From Micromonospora kangleipakensis (lineage in GTDB: Bacteria > Actinomycetota > Actinomycetes > Mycobacteriales > Micromonosporaceae), in the NCBI RefSeq assembly GCF_004217615.1, contig NZ_SHLD01000001.1, positions 4,774,001-4,838,000 of the forward strand: 64,000 nt of DNA, in the 5' to 3' direction. The translations under genes were made by a program, and so were the position numbers. The notes beneath the pieces were generated by a model, which had not been told where the DNA came from, searched no databases, and was given only the letters and a program-made list of their open reading frames with translations. Of the stretch, positions 44,123 through 52,607 are shown piece by piece; the stretch's first letter is position 1, and each line of letters starts with the position of its first letter.

Positions 44123-45151
44123 TCAGCCCTGCGGCTGCAGGACGGCGAGCTTCGCGGTGAGTTGGGTGGCGACCTGTTTGGCCTGATCCGCGGGCAGCGC
44201 AGTAATGATCGTGTCGACGATTACGGCCGGGGTTAGGCCGGCGAGGGTTCGGGTCGCCAGCTGCTGTTTGTCGGCCACTTCTCCGACGGCAAACTCGGCC
44301 AGTTCGGCCTCGACTTGGCCGCGGATGCGGGCCAGTTCGGTGTCGTCGATGTTGACTTTCGCGCTGATCAGGTCCGCGGTGGCGGCGAGTTGGCGGAGCG
44401 ACATGCGCATCTCGGCGAGCACGATGCCGTGAGCGGAGGGATGCCCGGGATCGGTGTACTGCCAGGGCAGCGCTCTCATGGTGGCGGCTACTGCCGGGTC
44501 GCGCAGGATTGTCAGGAATTGTTGCGGTGTCATGTCGTCGTCATCCCCTGTGGCAGGATCCGTCGGGATCGTGTGGCTGTTCTCAATCTCGGATTCGTAG
44601 GCGGTGACCGCGGCGGGGATGGTGTCCCCGGCAAAGTAGCGGATGTGCCAAGGCTCGGATTGGATCTCGTGGGAGAAACCGAACCGTTGCTCGTTGTGGA
44701 TCAGCCAGCGCAGGGTGCCGCCGTCGAGTGTATCGGTGTCGATGTTGTGGTCGCGTTCCTCGCCGGTGTCGACCGCAAGTCCTAGGCCGTGGTTGGAGGT
44801 ACCCGGTACGGCGGCCTTCGCGGTGCCAGGCTTCTGGTACCAGCGTTGCCGGTTCCACATCCGGGAGGGCTGTCCAGGCAGGACAGTGCGCGTGTACCGC
44901 TCCCGGAAGATCCGCTCTTGCACCTCGTACGGGCGGTACGAGCCGTGCAGATCAGTGGCCTTGAGAGTGTGGCCCGCGGCCAGCGCGGCGGCGCACATTG
45001 CCGTCCAAGCGCGGGCGGCTGGTTTCACCAGCCGGACCCTCGGCCCGCCTCGTTGCCCGGGGACGTCGACGAGGATCTCGGCTGCAAGCTTGCCGTTGCT
45101 TTGCCCGGCCAACCTGTTCGGCCGCTTGACGGGGCGTACTGGAAATCCCAT
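44123..45151 (-). CDS. M15-family D-Ala-D-Ala carboxypeptidase, endolysin-like
   Basis: 342 residues. Motifs of the zinc peptidase are present: GSYRPYEVQERIF (Arg73), GTSNHGLGLAVDTG (His121, Asp128) and SEPWHIRYFAG (Glu166, His169). No signal peptide, as in phage endolysins that need a holin. The last 140 residues are helical and charged (MTPQQFLTILRDPAVA, LAATADLISAKVNIDD), resembling phage/ICE wall-binding or multimerisation tails. It may be a prophage relic. The minus-strand gene upstream encodes a polytopic membrane protein. Confidence 0.85.
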   Translation of the reverse strand: MGFPVRPVKRPNRLAGQSNGKLAAEILVDVPGQRGGPRVRLVKPAARAWTAMCAAALAAGHTLKATDLHGSYRPYEVQERIFRERYTRTVLPGQPSRMWNRQRWYQKPGTAKAAVPGTSNHGLGLAVDTGEERDHNIDTDTLDGGTLRWLIHNEQRFGFSHEIQSEPWHIRYFAGDTIPAAVTAYESEIENSHTIPTDPATGDDDDMTPQQFLTILRDPAVAATMRALPWQYTDPGHPSAHGIVLAEMRMSLRQLAATADLISAKVNIDDTELARIRGQVEAELAEFAVGEVADKQQLATRTLAGLTPAVIVDTIITALPADQAKQVATQLTAKLAVLQPQG

Positions 45152-45452
45152 GCCCGCCTCCTCCCGACCAATCCATCATCGAACCGTCACGCAGGGTTGT
45201 CTGTCCGCGACCAGACATAATCGGGTCGTCCTCGGGACACGCAGGGCGTCCGGTTCTCTCGGCAAGGTCGGCAGGCGAATATCCACACCCGGCGGGGTCG
45301 TGCTTCCCGTGTCAACTGCCGGCGTAGGGAGCGATCGCCTCCTGCCCGTTCGGCCAGCTGAGAAGGGGGGAAGGCCCCTGCCGATCGCCCATTCCTGCAG
45401 CAAGTGGCATGAGGGCCCTGCGAGACAGCGTTCGGACCCCTGCCGGCTACAG
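45152..45452. other. intergenic, no gene recognised
   Basis: No frame with coding character. It separates the M15 peptidase from the membrane protein on the same strand; a promoter for the peptidase is expected but not identifiable. Confidence 0.35.
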
Positions 45453-46745
45453 CTACGGATCAGAGATCGGTGCCGGTCCTTCAGGGCTCTCGTCGCCCGT
45501 AGCTGTAGAGCTAGAGGATCCCCTCCGTTTTTCGCTGGCCTCTACTGCGACGGACGTTCGCTGGGTCGGGGCCGCCGCTTCCGTCGGCCTCTTTGGACGC
45601 GGCAGCGTTGATCTCGGAGCGGGCTGTGCGGTCTGCGGATTGGCCACTGCACCAATCTCGCCACTCGCCTGCTCAAGGCGGTCGGGCAAGGCCACGGGCG
45701 CTTCGGGTTGCTTTGCTTCACGGTCCTTGCTCGGAATCTTGTGTAGGATCGACTGCGCGCGTTCATCAACGAGTCGCGTGATGATTTGCTGGGCGTATCC
45801 GAACACGAGCGCGTACGCGAGGATCTGACGCTGGGAGTCCAGGTTGGAGAACCCCGGGGCGAAGCCTCCGCCGAGAAGAAGGATCCCAGCGACCGCGGTG
45901 AGCGCGCCCGTAGGCACCTTGAGCACCGCGAGGGCGACCGGAATGCTATACGGCGTCGAGGTGCCGCGGAGGTTGCGGATGGCCACGAGGGCCGCCAAGC
46001 CTCCGCCGATGGCCCCGAGTCCGGCCACAATCGGCAGGTCGCCGCGGGACGGATTCTGTCGATTGCCGCTTGGGCAGACGTGGGTAGCTTGCTCTTGTTC
46101 TCCGGCAGCGGTCGAAACGCTCGGCTGGAAGCATAGGGGCATCGCCTGAGGCGCCTGCCGGACCGCGATCCCGAGGAATATCAGGAACAGCGCGATGAGA
46201 GCGGCGGTCAGCAGAATGATATTCCGGAAGTCGCGGAGGCGGCTGTACTCCTCGTCGGAGGCGTCGTAGGACGTCTCCATGGCCTGCTTCAGCGCAGCCC
46301 GCCTGACCCGCACATTTGGGCTTTGCAGCGACTTCTCGGCCTCAACGCGCCGTGGATCGTTGCGATGTAGAACGGTCGCCATGCGAGCCGAGACGTCCGC
46401 GGTCAAAGCATTGACCTCGACCGTTGGCAGCAGATCTACGAGGAATACCTTCGCGGTGTGCATACTTCGATACGCCTGCTCAACCGACGTTCCGCGCCAC
46501 CGATCTCGTACTCCCCGCCACCGGCGCTTCGGCGGCCGTAGGCAGGCCACGCGGGCGACACCCAGGTGGTACTTGATTGCTTCCTCGCTAGACTTCTGCT
46601 GACTGCCGGGCGACATCCCCGCTAGTGCCACGCGCATTCGTTGATCGAGCCTGTCAGCCTCAACTGCGGCCTGGATCGCCCACTGCTCGGGCCACAGACG
46701 CCGCCGTTCCTCAGGAATCCGCCAGTCATCGCTAGGGTTCGTCAT
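45453..46745 (-). CDS. polytopic membrane protein of unknown function
   Basis: 430 residues. Residues 1-170 are soluble, charged and helical (MTNPSDDWRIPEERRRLWPE). Membrane helices follow: NIILLTAALIALFLIFLGIA (about 177-196), a loop with two cysteines (PLCFQP, HVCPSG), then LPIVAGLGAIGGGLAALVAI, TGALTAVAGILLLGGGF and a QILAYALVFGYAQQII segment. The last 90 residues are Pro/Ala/Ser-rich and disordered. GC is somewhat lower than in the surroundings. It has no holin signature; relation to the adjacent peptidase is unproven. Confidence 0.7.
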   Translation of the reverse strand: MTNPSDDWRIPEERRRLWPEQWAIQAAVEADRLDQRMRVALAGMSPGSQQKSSEEAIKYHLGVARVACLRPPKRRWRGVRDRWRGTSVEQAYRSMHTAKVFLVDLLPTVEVNALTADVSARMATVLHRNDPRRVEAEKSLQSPNVRVRRAALKQAMETSYDASDEEYSRLRDFRNIILLTAALIALFLIFLGIAVRQAPQAMPLCFQPSVSTAAGEQEQATHVCPSGNRQNPSRGDLPIVAGLGAIGGGLAALVAIRNLRGTSTPYSIPVALAVLKVPTGALTAVAGILLLGGGFAPGFSNLDSQRQILAYALVFGYAQQIITRLVDERAQSILHKIPSKDREAKQPEAPVALPDRLEQASGEIGAVANPQTAQPAPRSTLPRPKRPTEAAAPTQRTSVAVEASEKRRGSSSSTATGDESPEGPAPISDP

Positions 46746-46970
46746 CTCACCAATTCCCCCTTCGCTGCGGGACCTAATCGGTGAGTTGCCGCGGTGCTCG
46801 GAAGACGGAGAATCCGCCCACGAGGATCGGCAAGTCGGTGATGCGTGTTCACAATTTTCGTGGTCGCGTCGAGAAAACGCTGTCGGAATTTAGACAGACC
46901 TGGCGAATTTTGGAAGGCGGGTATTCCGACATCCGCGCAGACCCTGTACCGCTCGAAAAGTCGGTCAGAG
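46746..46970. other. AT-richer intergenic stretch
   Basis: Between the membrane protein and the rve transposase pseudogene lies a comparatively AT-rich stretch (around 46840-46930) with no plausible gene. It probably includes the promoter of the minus-strand membrane protein gene. Confidence 0.3.
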
Positions 46971-48088
46971 CTACGCCACCTGGGTGTATTCGTTGATCAG
47001 CCCGTTGAGGATCTTCCTACGGCGCACTCGTGCGGCGATCAGGTCGACGACCGGTCGTGGCGGTATGGCGGTGGCGCGGTGGGCGGTTGTTGGTGCCGGG
47101 CTTGGTGCGGCCGGTGGTCGTTGTAGTGGGCCACGTACTCCCCGAGGGTGGCCAGCAGGTGTCGCCTGTTGTAGATCAGCATCCGGTCGAGGCATTCACG
47201 GCGGACCGTGCGAACCCACCGCTCCGCGTATGCGTTCGCCCGCGGCGCCGGAGGCGGGGTGCGCAGGATCTCGATGCCCGCCGTGCTGCAGACCTCGTCG
47301 AACGGCGCGATGTACTTGCTGTCACGGTCCCGGATCGAGAACCTGAACTGGGCGACTCTGTCGCCGAGGTCCATCAACAGGTTCCGGGCCTGCTGAGTGA
47401 CCCACTCCCCCGTCGGATGCTCGGTGGCGCCGAGAATGTGCACCCGCCGGGTGCTACCTCCATCAGGAACAGTACGTAGTTGCGGGTCAGCCCGATCGTG
47501 TCCACGTGCAGGAAATCGCAGGCAGGACGCCCCTGGCCTGAGCGGTCAGGAACTGGGTCCAGGTCGGCCTGCCGCGCTGCGGAGCCGGGTCAACACCGGC
47601 ATCGGTCAGGATCGTCCACACCGTGCTCGGTGCCACCCGATAACCCAATCTGAACAGTTCTCCCTGCACCCGGCGGTGGCCCCAGGTCGGGTTCTCCCGA
47701 GCCAGGCGCAGCACCAGGGCGCGGATCTTCGCCCCTATCGGAGGGCGCCCGGGTCGTCGTTTCGGGTAGGTCCACTTCCTGGCGACCAGCTCACGTGCCA
47801 CCGCAGAAGGGTGGCGGGGGTGACGACGAACGTCGACCAGCGGGAACGAGGCAGCAGCTGAGACAGGGCTGACAGGACGGCTCGGTCGACGGGCTCCAGG
47901 TCCGGACGTGCGACCTGGCGGCGCAGAACCGCGACCTGATGACGTAACACAGAAATCTCGACATCTTTCGATCGCACGCCGCGCATTCCCTGTGCCACCA
48001 ACCGCAGGATCTGACACAAGATCAGGTACCCGAAGGACAGGAACATGCCCGCCACCATGCCCCGCAGTCGGCTGGCTGGGCCGCACAA
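46971..48088 (-). pseudogene. rve transposase with N-terminal HTH, at least four frameshifts
   Basis: It starts MFLSFGYLILCQILRLVAQG and RSKDVEISVLRHQVAVLRRQ. A base is lost after TLLRWH (near 47803), then ELVARKWTYPKRRPGRPPIG and RVQGELFRLGYRVAPSTVW follow. Further shifts near 47525 and 47460 flank [20 protein letters not shown]; another lies near 47040. The DDE core reads [15 protein letters not shown] and [20 protein letters not shown]. It ends NEYTQVA at 46971. Inactive. It is head-to-head with the copy at 48138. Confidence 0.75.
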
Positions 48089-48137
48089 AACCTCACCTCA
48101 GAGGCCAGAACCGGGTTTCCGAGCGGTACAGCCATCG

Positions 48138-48809
48138 ACGGGTGCAGGGCGAGTTGGCTCGTCTGGGCTACCAGGTAGCGGCCAGCACGGTCTGCAAGAT
48201 CCTGCACCACGCCTGCGTCGATCCGGCGCCCCGCCGGACTGGACCGACTCGACGGTTCCTCACCGCCCAGGCGCACACGATCCTGGCGTGCGACTTCTTC
48301 ACGGTCGACACCGTGCTGTTGAAGCGGATCTACGTGCTGTTCTTCATCGAGCTGGCCAGCCGCCAGGTCCACATCGTCGGAGTCACCGCGCACCCGACCG
48401 GTGCCTGGGTGGCGCAACAGGCCAGGAATCCGCTCATGAGCCTCGATCAGCGGGCCGACGGGCTCCGGTTCCTGCTCCGCGATCGCGACACGAAGTTCAC
48501 TACGGCCTTCGACACGGTCTTCACCGCCGCCGGTATCGACGTGCTCCGCACGCCGCCACAGGCCCCGAGAGCGAACGCCTTCGCGGAGCGCTGGATCGGC
48601 ACGGTACGGCGCGAGTGCACCGATCGGATTCTCATCGGCGGCGAACGGCACCTGGCGAGCGTCCTGACCGAGTACACGGAGCATTACAACGGCCACCGGC
48701 CACACCGATCACTCGGACAGCGACCACCGAACCCACCGCCGCAGGTCGTTGACCTCAACGACGCCCGATACTGGGCGGACTGATCAACGAATACTCGCAG
48801 GCAGCGTAG
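48138..48809 (+). pseudogene. rve transposase, N-terminus lost, 3' frameshift
   Basis: The frame becomes recognisable at HRRVQGELARLGYQVAAST, continues TVCKILHHACVDPAPRR, CDFFTVDTVLLKRIYVLFFI, RDRDTKFTTAFDTVF and NAFAERWIGTVRRECTDRIL. The N-terminal half is missing. A deletion near 48768 shifts the frame so that translation stops at 48783 instead of reading LINEYSQAA to 48809. The triad is intact. The terminal TTTGCGAGCCCC is shared with the 43-kb copy. Confidence 0.72.
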
Positions 48810-48837
48810 CCGAATCTGGTTTGCGAGCCCCACACCC

Positions 48838-49729
48838 TAAGGGATGTCTCGTAACCCCGGTGTCTGTCTGCTGAGGACGACCGGTCAAGATGCCTGGGTG
48901 CAGGTGATCACCGCAGCCCACACTGAGTGGATCTTTCCGTTCACGGGGCTGCAGCCCGCCCAGTTCCGCAAGCTGGTCCGCCTGGTCGCCGAGCGTGGCG
49001 GTGACGCCATCGCCGACGGCCGGCCGGGCCGGCAGTGGGCCCTGGACCTCGCCGACCGGGTGCTGCTGGTGGCCACGTACTGGCGCACGAACCTGACCAT
49101 GCGCCAGATCGGCCCGCTGTTCGGGGTGTCCCACTCCGCAGCGCACCGGGTCATCGACACCCTCGGCCCGCTGCTGGCCCTCGCGCCGGTGCGCCGGCGG
49201 CCGGTCGACCAGATCGCCATCGTCGACGGCACCCTGATCCCCACCCGCGATCACCGCCTGGCCGCCCGGAGCAAGAACTACCGGTACTCGACGAACCTGC
49301 AGGTCGCCATCGACGCCAGCACCCGCCTGGTCATCGCCGTCGGCGACCCGCAGCCCGGCAACCGCAACGACACGATCGTCTACCGCACCAGCGGCATCGA
49401 CCAGAAGCTGGACGGGCGGCCAGTCATGGCCGACGGCGGCTACCGCGGCAACCCAGAGGTGATCATCCCGTACCGCAAGCCCGCCGACGGCAGCGACCTG
49501 CCGGACTGGAAGGAAGACCTCAACGTCGAGCACCGGAGGGTCCGCGCCGGGGTCGAACACGCCCTGGCCAGGATGAAGTGCTTCAAGATCCTGCGCGACT
49601 ACCGCCGCGCCGCCCACACATTGACCGACGCCGCTTCCGGCATCGCCAACCTCCACAACATCATCCTGGCCGGCTGACCGCCGACCCGGCCCCGGGCAGC
49701 GCCTCCACCCAGTTACGAGACGTCCCTTA
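48838..49729 (+). mobile_element. complete IS5-type insertion sequence
   Basis: Terminal inverted repeats TAAGGGATGTCTCGTAAC (48838-48855) and the complement of TAAGGGACGTCTCGTAAC (49712-49729) differ at one position. They flank one intact transposase gene. The outer TAA/TTA may represent the TNA target of the IS1031-like IS5 subgroup. It is the only apparently intact element in the window and it abuts the end of a broken rve element. Confidence 0.85.
48844..49677 (+). CDS. IS5-family DDE transposase
   Basis: 277 residues if the ATG inside the left terminal repeat is used; a GTG at 48898 is an alternative. It shows LVRLVAERGGDAIADGRPGR, a helix-turn-helix MRQIGPLFGVSHSAAHRVID, and the catalytic triad in IAIVDGTLIP (Asp), VMADGGYRGNPEVIIPYRKP (Asp) and VRAGVEHALARMKCFKILRD (Glu). 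The frame is open and both terminal repeats are present, so it may still be active. Confidence 0.88.
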   Translation: MSRNPGVCLLRTTGQDAWVQVITAAHTEWIFPFTGLQPAQFRKLVRLVAERGGDAIADGRPGRQWALDLADRVLLVATYWRTNLTMRQIGPLFGVSHSAAHRVIDTLGPLLALAPVRRRPVDQIAIVDGTLIPTRDHRLAARSKNYRYSTNLQVAIDASTRLVIAVGDPQPGNRNDTIVYRTSGIDQKLDGRPVMADGGYRGNPEVIIPYRKPADGSDLPDWKEDLNVEHRRVRAGVEHALARMKCFKILRDYRRAAHTLTDAASGIANLHNIILAG

Positions 49730-49737
49730 GCGCCATT

Positions 49738-50412
49738 CTGCAAGATCACTCGTCAAGGGCCAACCCCTATCGACGCACATGACTCGCCAACCAAATCTGG
49801 ACGCCGCCGAATCATCCGCCATGATCACCTGGACGCCGCCACTTCGGCGCAGAAGGACAACATCTGTCCTGTCCAGACGAAGTTTGCGGGCATCGACCGC
49901 GCTGACCAGCGGCACGTGAAATGGGTCTGAGTAACCGGAGGGGGGATTGTTCAGACACCTTGCGGATTCGGTGGTCGAGATTCGTGTATCCCTGCGCCGC
50001 GGTCAATGGTCCTGATGTTCGCGCAAGGCTGGGACGCGGCGGTCTAGCCAGGCAGGAACACAACAACTGTCCTGTCCGGCCTAGGCTTGCGGGGCGCCCG
50101 ACGCGTTGACCAGAAGCGACGCAAAGTGAGTCCGGACGACCTTGCCAGCGGTCGTCCGGAATTATGCTTCGGCGGATTCGGCGCCGTCGAGAAGAGCACC
50201 GCCACCCGTCCGGAGGAGCATCCGGTGCGCCGCGACTCCCGAAGAGGCGGTCATGCTGCTGATTCAGGACCCTGCCCGGCTGCGGCGTCGGCGGTCGGAA
50301 AGCCGACCCCGTCGCGATGGCGACCGTTCCCGCCGAGTACCCGGCCTAGCGTTGGGAGCACCGAAATGTCGGCTTGTGGCCCGGGCGGGCGCTGGCGGCC
50401 AGGGAGAGTCTG
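49738..50412. other. gene-poor stretch containing an imperfect repeat pair
   Basis: No credible gene. Two related copies of a roughly 75-bp sequence occur at about 49857-49932 and 50061-50135. Both contain CTGTCCTGTCC, then CTTGCGGG or TTTGCGGG, a CGACCGCG or CGACGCG box, TGACCAG and a closing GTCTGAGT or GTGAGTCC. They may be a dispersed REP-like repeat or paired binding sites. Confidence 0.5.
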
Positions 50413-51105
50413 ATGCTGGGGAGCTTTCTGCCATCACAGAATGGTTTCGCATTCGTCAACGCGTGGCCGACCCAGCCGGCGGTCGTCCTGCCCACCCCGT
50501 TGGGCACCATCCGTTTGGGCGACGCCGCCGCCGGCCTGTGCGGCGGAATGGTCTTCGCGGCGCTTGACTACTGGCGCGCCGGTTTGGCGGCGCCGGCCGA
50601 GCGACCCACGGCGGACGACCCGCTCTACGGTTTCCTCGTTCACCGCCTGGTCGATTCCTGGCATGTGCCCGCCGGAGTCGTCCAGTACTACCAGTGGATG
50701 AACCTGCCGGACGGGGACTCCAGCTTCACCATGTTCGGCCGCCGCGTCCTCATCGAACGCGGCGTCTGCTGGCGCACGATCAAAGTCCAGTGGCCGCAGA
50801 TTTCGTCTGACCTCGACCGGGGCGTGCCGGTTCCGCTCGGTGTCGTCACGGTGGCTGCGAGGGACCCCCGGGATCTGGCCCTCAACCACCAGGTGTTGGC
50901 CTTCGGCTACAGCGTGGCTGGGACCCGGGTCACGGTGCAGGTGTACGACCCGAACCGGGGCCGCCGCGACGACATCTTAATCGGCTTCGACACAGGCACC
51001 CCGACGAAGCCGACGACGTTCGAGCACAACCTGGGCATCGGTGAGAGCCGGGTCCGTGGCTTCTTCCGCGCCGCCTACGCACCGGAGCACGTCCCCGGGC
51101 GATGA
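50413..51105 (+). CDS. hypothetical protein with papain-fold-like Cys/His/Asp pattern
   Basis: 230 residues from the ATG at 50413 (AGGGAGAG upstream). GLCGGMVFAALDYW (Cys43), ALNHQVLAFGYSV (His159) and VYDPNRGRRDD (Asp179) follow the order and spacing of papain-like or C39-like cysteine peptidases. No signal peptide is evident. The same fold is used by transglutaminase-like and peptidase domains of secretion or toxin systems. Activity is inferred from motif order alone. It stands alone next to a siderophore-interacting-protein remnant. Confidence 0.65.
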   Translation: MLGSFLPSQNGFAFVNAWPTQPAVVLPTPLGTIRLGDAAAGLCGGMVFAALDYWRAGLAAPAERPTADDPLYGFLVHRLVDSWHVPAGVVQYYQWMNLPDGDSSFTMFGRRVLIERGVCWRTIKVQWPQISSDLDRGVPVPLGVVTVAARDPRDLALNHQVLAFGYSVAGTRVTVQVYDPNRGRRDDILIGFDTGTPTKPTTFEHNLGIGESRVRGFFRAAYAPEHVPGR

Positions 51106-51107
51106 GG

Positions 51108-51445
51108 GCCCGAGGCGAAAGCCGCGTAGGAGCACGACTGCGACGCGGCGAGGTGATCGTCCATTGGCTGGACCGGAGCGAGGTCCCGGCCGGACGCGGC
51201 GACATGTTGGTCGAGGCCGTGCGAGGTGCGCGGTTCCCGTCGGGCTCGGTCGCCGCGTGGCTCGCGAAGAGTCGGGCGCGGTGCGCGCGCTGCGGCGACA
51301 CCTCGTCGAGGAGCGCAGCGTGGACAAGCGCTCGATCGAGTTCACCGGGTGCTGGCGACTTCGCATGACTCAGGACGACGCCCCGACCGAGGAGGATCTC
51401 GCCGAGGTGCAGGAACGGCTGGCGGACGCCACCGCGGCGTGCTGA
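51108..51445 (+). pseudogene. siderophore-interacting protein C-terminal fragment, frameshifted
   Basis: The first frame reads VIVHWLDRSEVPAGRGDMLV, EAVRGARFPSGSVAAWLA. A shift near 51262 leads to EESGAVRALRRHLVEERSVD, KRSIEFTGCWRLRMTQDD and the stop at 51443. This is the SIP_C domain that binds NAD(P)H in siderophore-interacting flavoproteins. The FAD domain is gone. It would have reduced ferric siderophores; now non-functional. Confidence 0.7.
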
Positions 51446-51551
51446 CGCGAGGCCGGCCTAGGTCGCCCGAGTCGTGCCGCTGATCGACAAGGTTCTTCCG
51501 CGAGACTCACAGATGCGTGGGTCGCATGCAAGATCGAGACAGGCGTGAGCG

Positions 51552-52324
51552 GTGAAGTCGTCAATCCGTCCCCGTACCTCGTTGCCGCCGAAGTCAGCCT
51601 TCGCCGGGTTCCGGTTCCCGGCCGAGCTGATCGTCGTCGCGGTCCGGTGGTACCTGCGCTACAACCTCCTACCGCGACGTGGAAGAACTGCTGGTCGAGC
51701 GCGGGGTCGAGGTCGACCACGTCACCGTCTACCGGTGGGTGCAGCGGTTCACGCCGCTGCTGGCCGACGCCGCCCGGTTTGCCCGCCACTCGCCAGGCGA
51801 TCGGTGGTTCGTCGACGAGACCTACGTCAAGGTCAACGGCGTGTGGCGCTACGTGTATCGGGCGGTCGACCAGTACGGACAGGTCATTGACGTGCTCGTC
51901 TCGGCTCGCAGAGACGCCGGCGCGGCCCGGCGATTCTTCTCTCGGGCGCTATCGGCGTTGAAGGTGACACCCAGCGAGGTGGTCACCGACGCCGCCGCGA
52001 TCTACCCCGCGGTGCTCGACGAACTGGCCCCCTCGGCGTGGCACCACGTCGAGCGATACGCCAACAACCCGATCGAGGCCGATCACAGTCAGCTCAAACA
52101 CCGCCTGAAACCGATGCGCGGGCTGCGGACCGATCGAACAGCCCAGGTGATCATCACCGGACATGCCTTCGCCCAGAACCTTCGCCGCGGACACTACGAA
52201 CTCGGACTCGACGTCCCACCCGGGGCGAGGGTCGCCGCGGCGTTCACCGAACTCACCCTGGCGATCTGACGTCGAAACCGACCCCGGCTCAGCGCGCCGT
52301 CCGATCCGAGAACGCAACAGCGCC
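51552..52324 (+). mobile_element. IS6-family element with one frameshift
   Basis: The transposase begins at a GTG at 51552 (KSSIRPRTSLPPKSAFAGFR). A two-base deletion near 51667 (AACCTCCTACCG) breaks it; the second frame from EELLVERGVEVDHVTVYRW to FTELTLAI at 52269 is complete, with FVDETYVKVNGVWRY and VVTDAAAIYPAV, WHHVERYANNPIEADHSQLK. A right terminal repeat GGCGCTGTTGCGTT is found (complement at 52311-52324); the left end is diverged. The best-preserved C-terminus of the three IS6 copies. Confidence 0.75.
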
Positions 52325-52346
52325 CTCCCAGGCGCCGGCAATCGGC

Positions 52347-52501
52347 GGCCGGCCCCGGCGACCTGCCCAACTCCTCGGCGGGGCCCGCCGTGTTGTGATC
52401 TTCACGGGCGCCGGGATCTCAGCCGAGAGCGGCATGCCCACCTTCCGCAAACGATCTCACCGGCCTGTGGGCGCATGTCGATGCCCAGCAACTCGGGTCC
52501 T
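52347..52501 (+). pseudogene. sirtuin (Sir2) N-terminal remnant
   Basis: The plus strand reads LLGGARRVVIFTGAGISAES and GMPTFR, the NAD-binding GAGxSxxSGxPxFR signature of sirtuins. It is followed in a shifted frame by LTGLWAHVDAQQLGSS. The rest of the enzyme is missing. A relic next to the IS6 right end, so IS-linked deletion is likely. Confidence 0.65.
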
Positions 52502-52607
52502 CAGAACCGACGGATTACACGATCAACGTTCAAAGACGGGGCACTAGCTGCGGCCGCGTTCCGGCGCCTATGATCGCCGCCGCACAGCTTCGAGACAGGA
52601 GTCGGCA

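Noticed and set aside
45453..46745. A holin assignment for the membrane protein upstream of the M15 peptidase
   Set aside because: It is far larger than holins, with a 170-residue soluble N-terminus and a long disordered tail.
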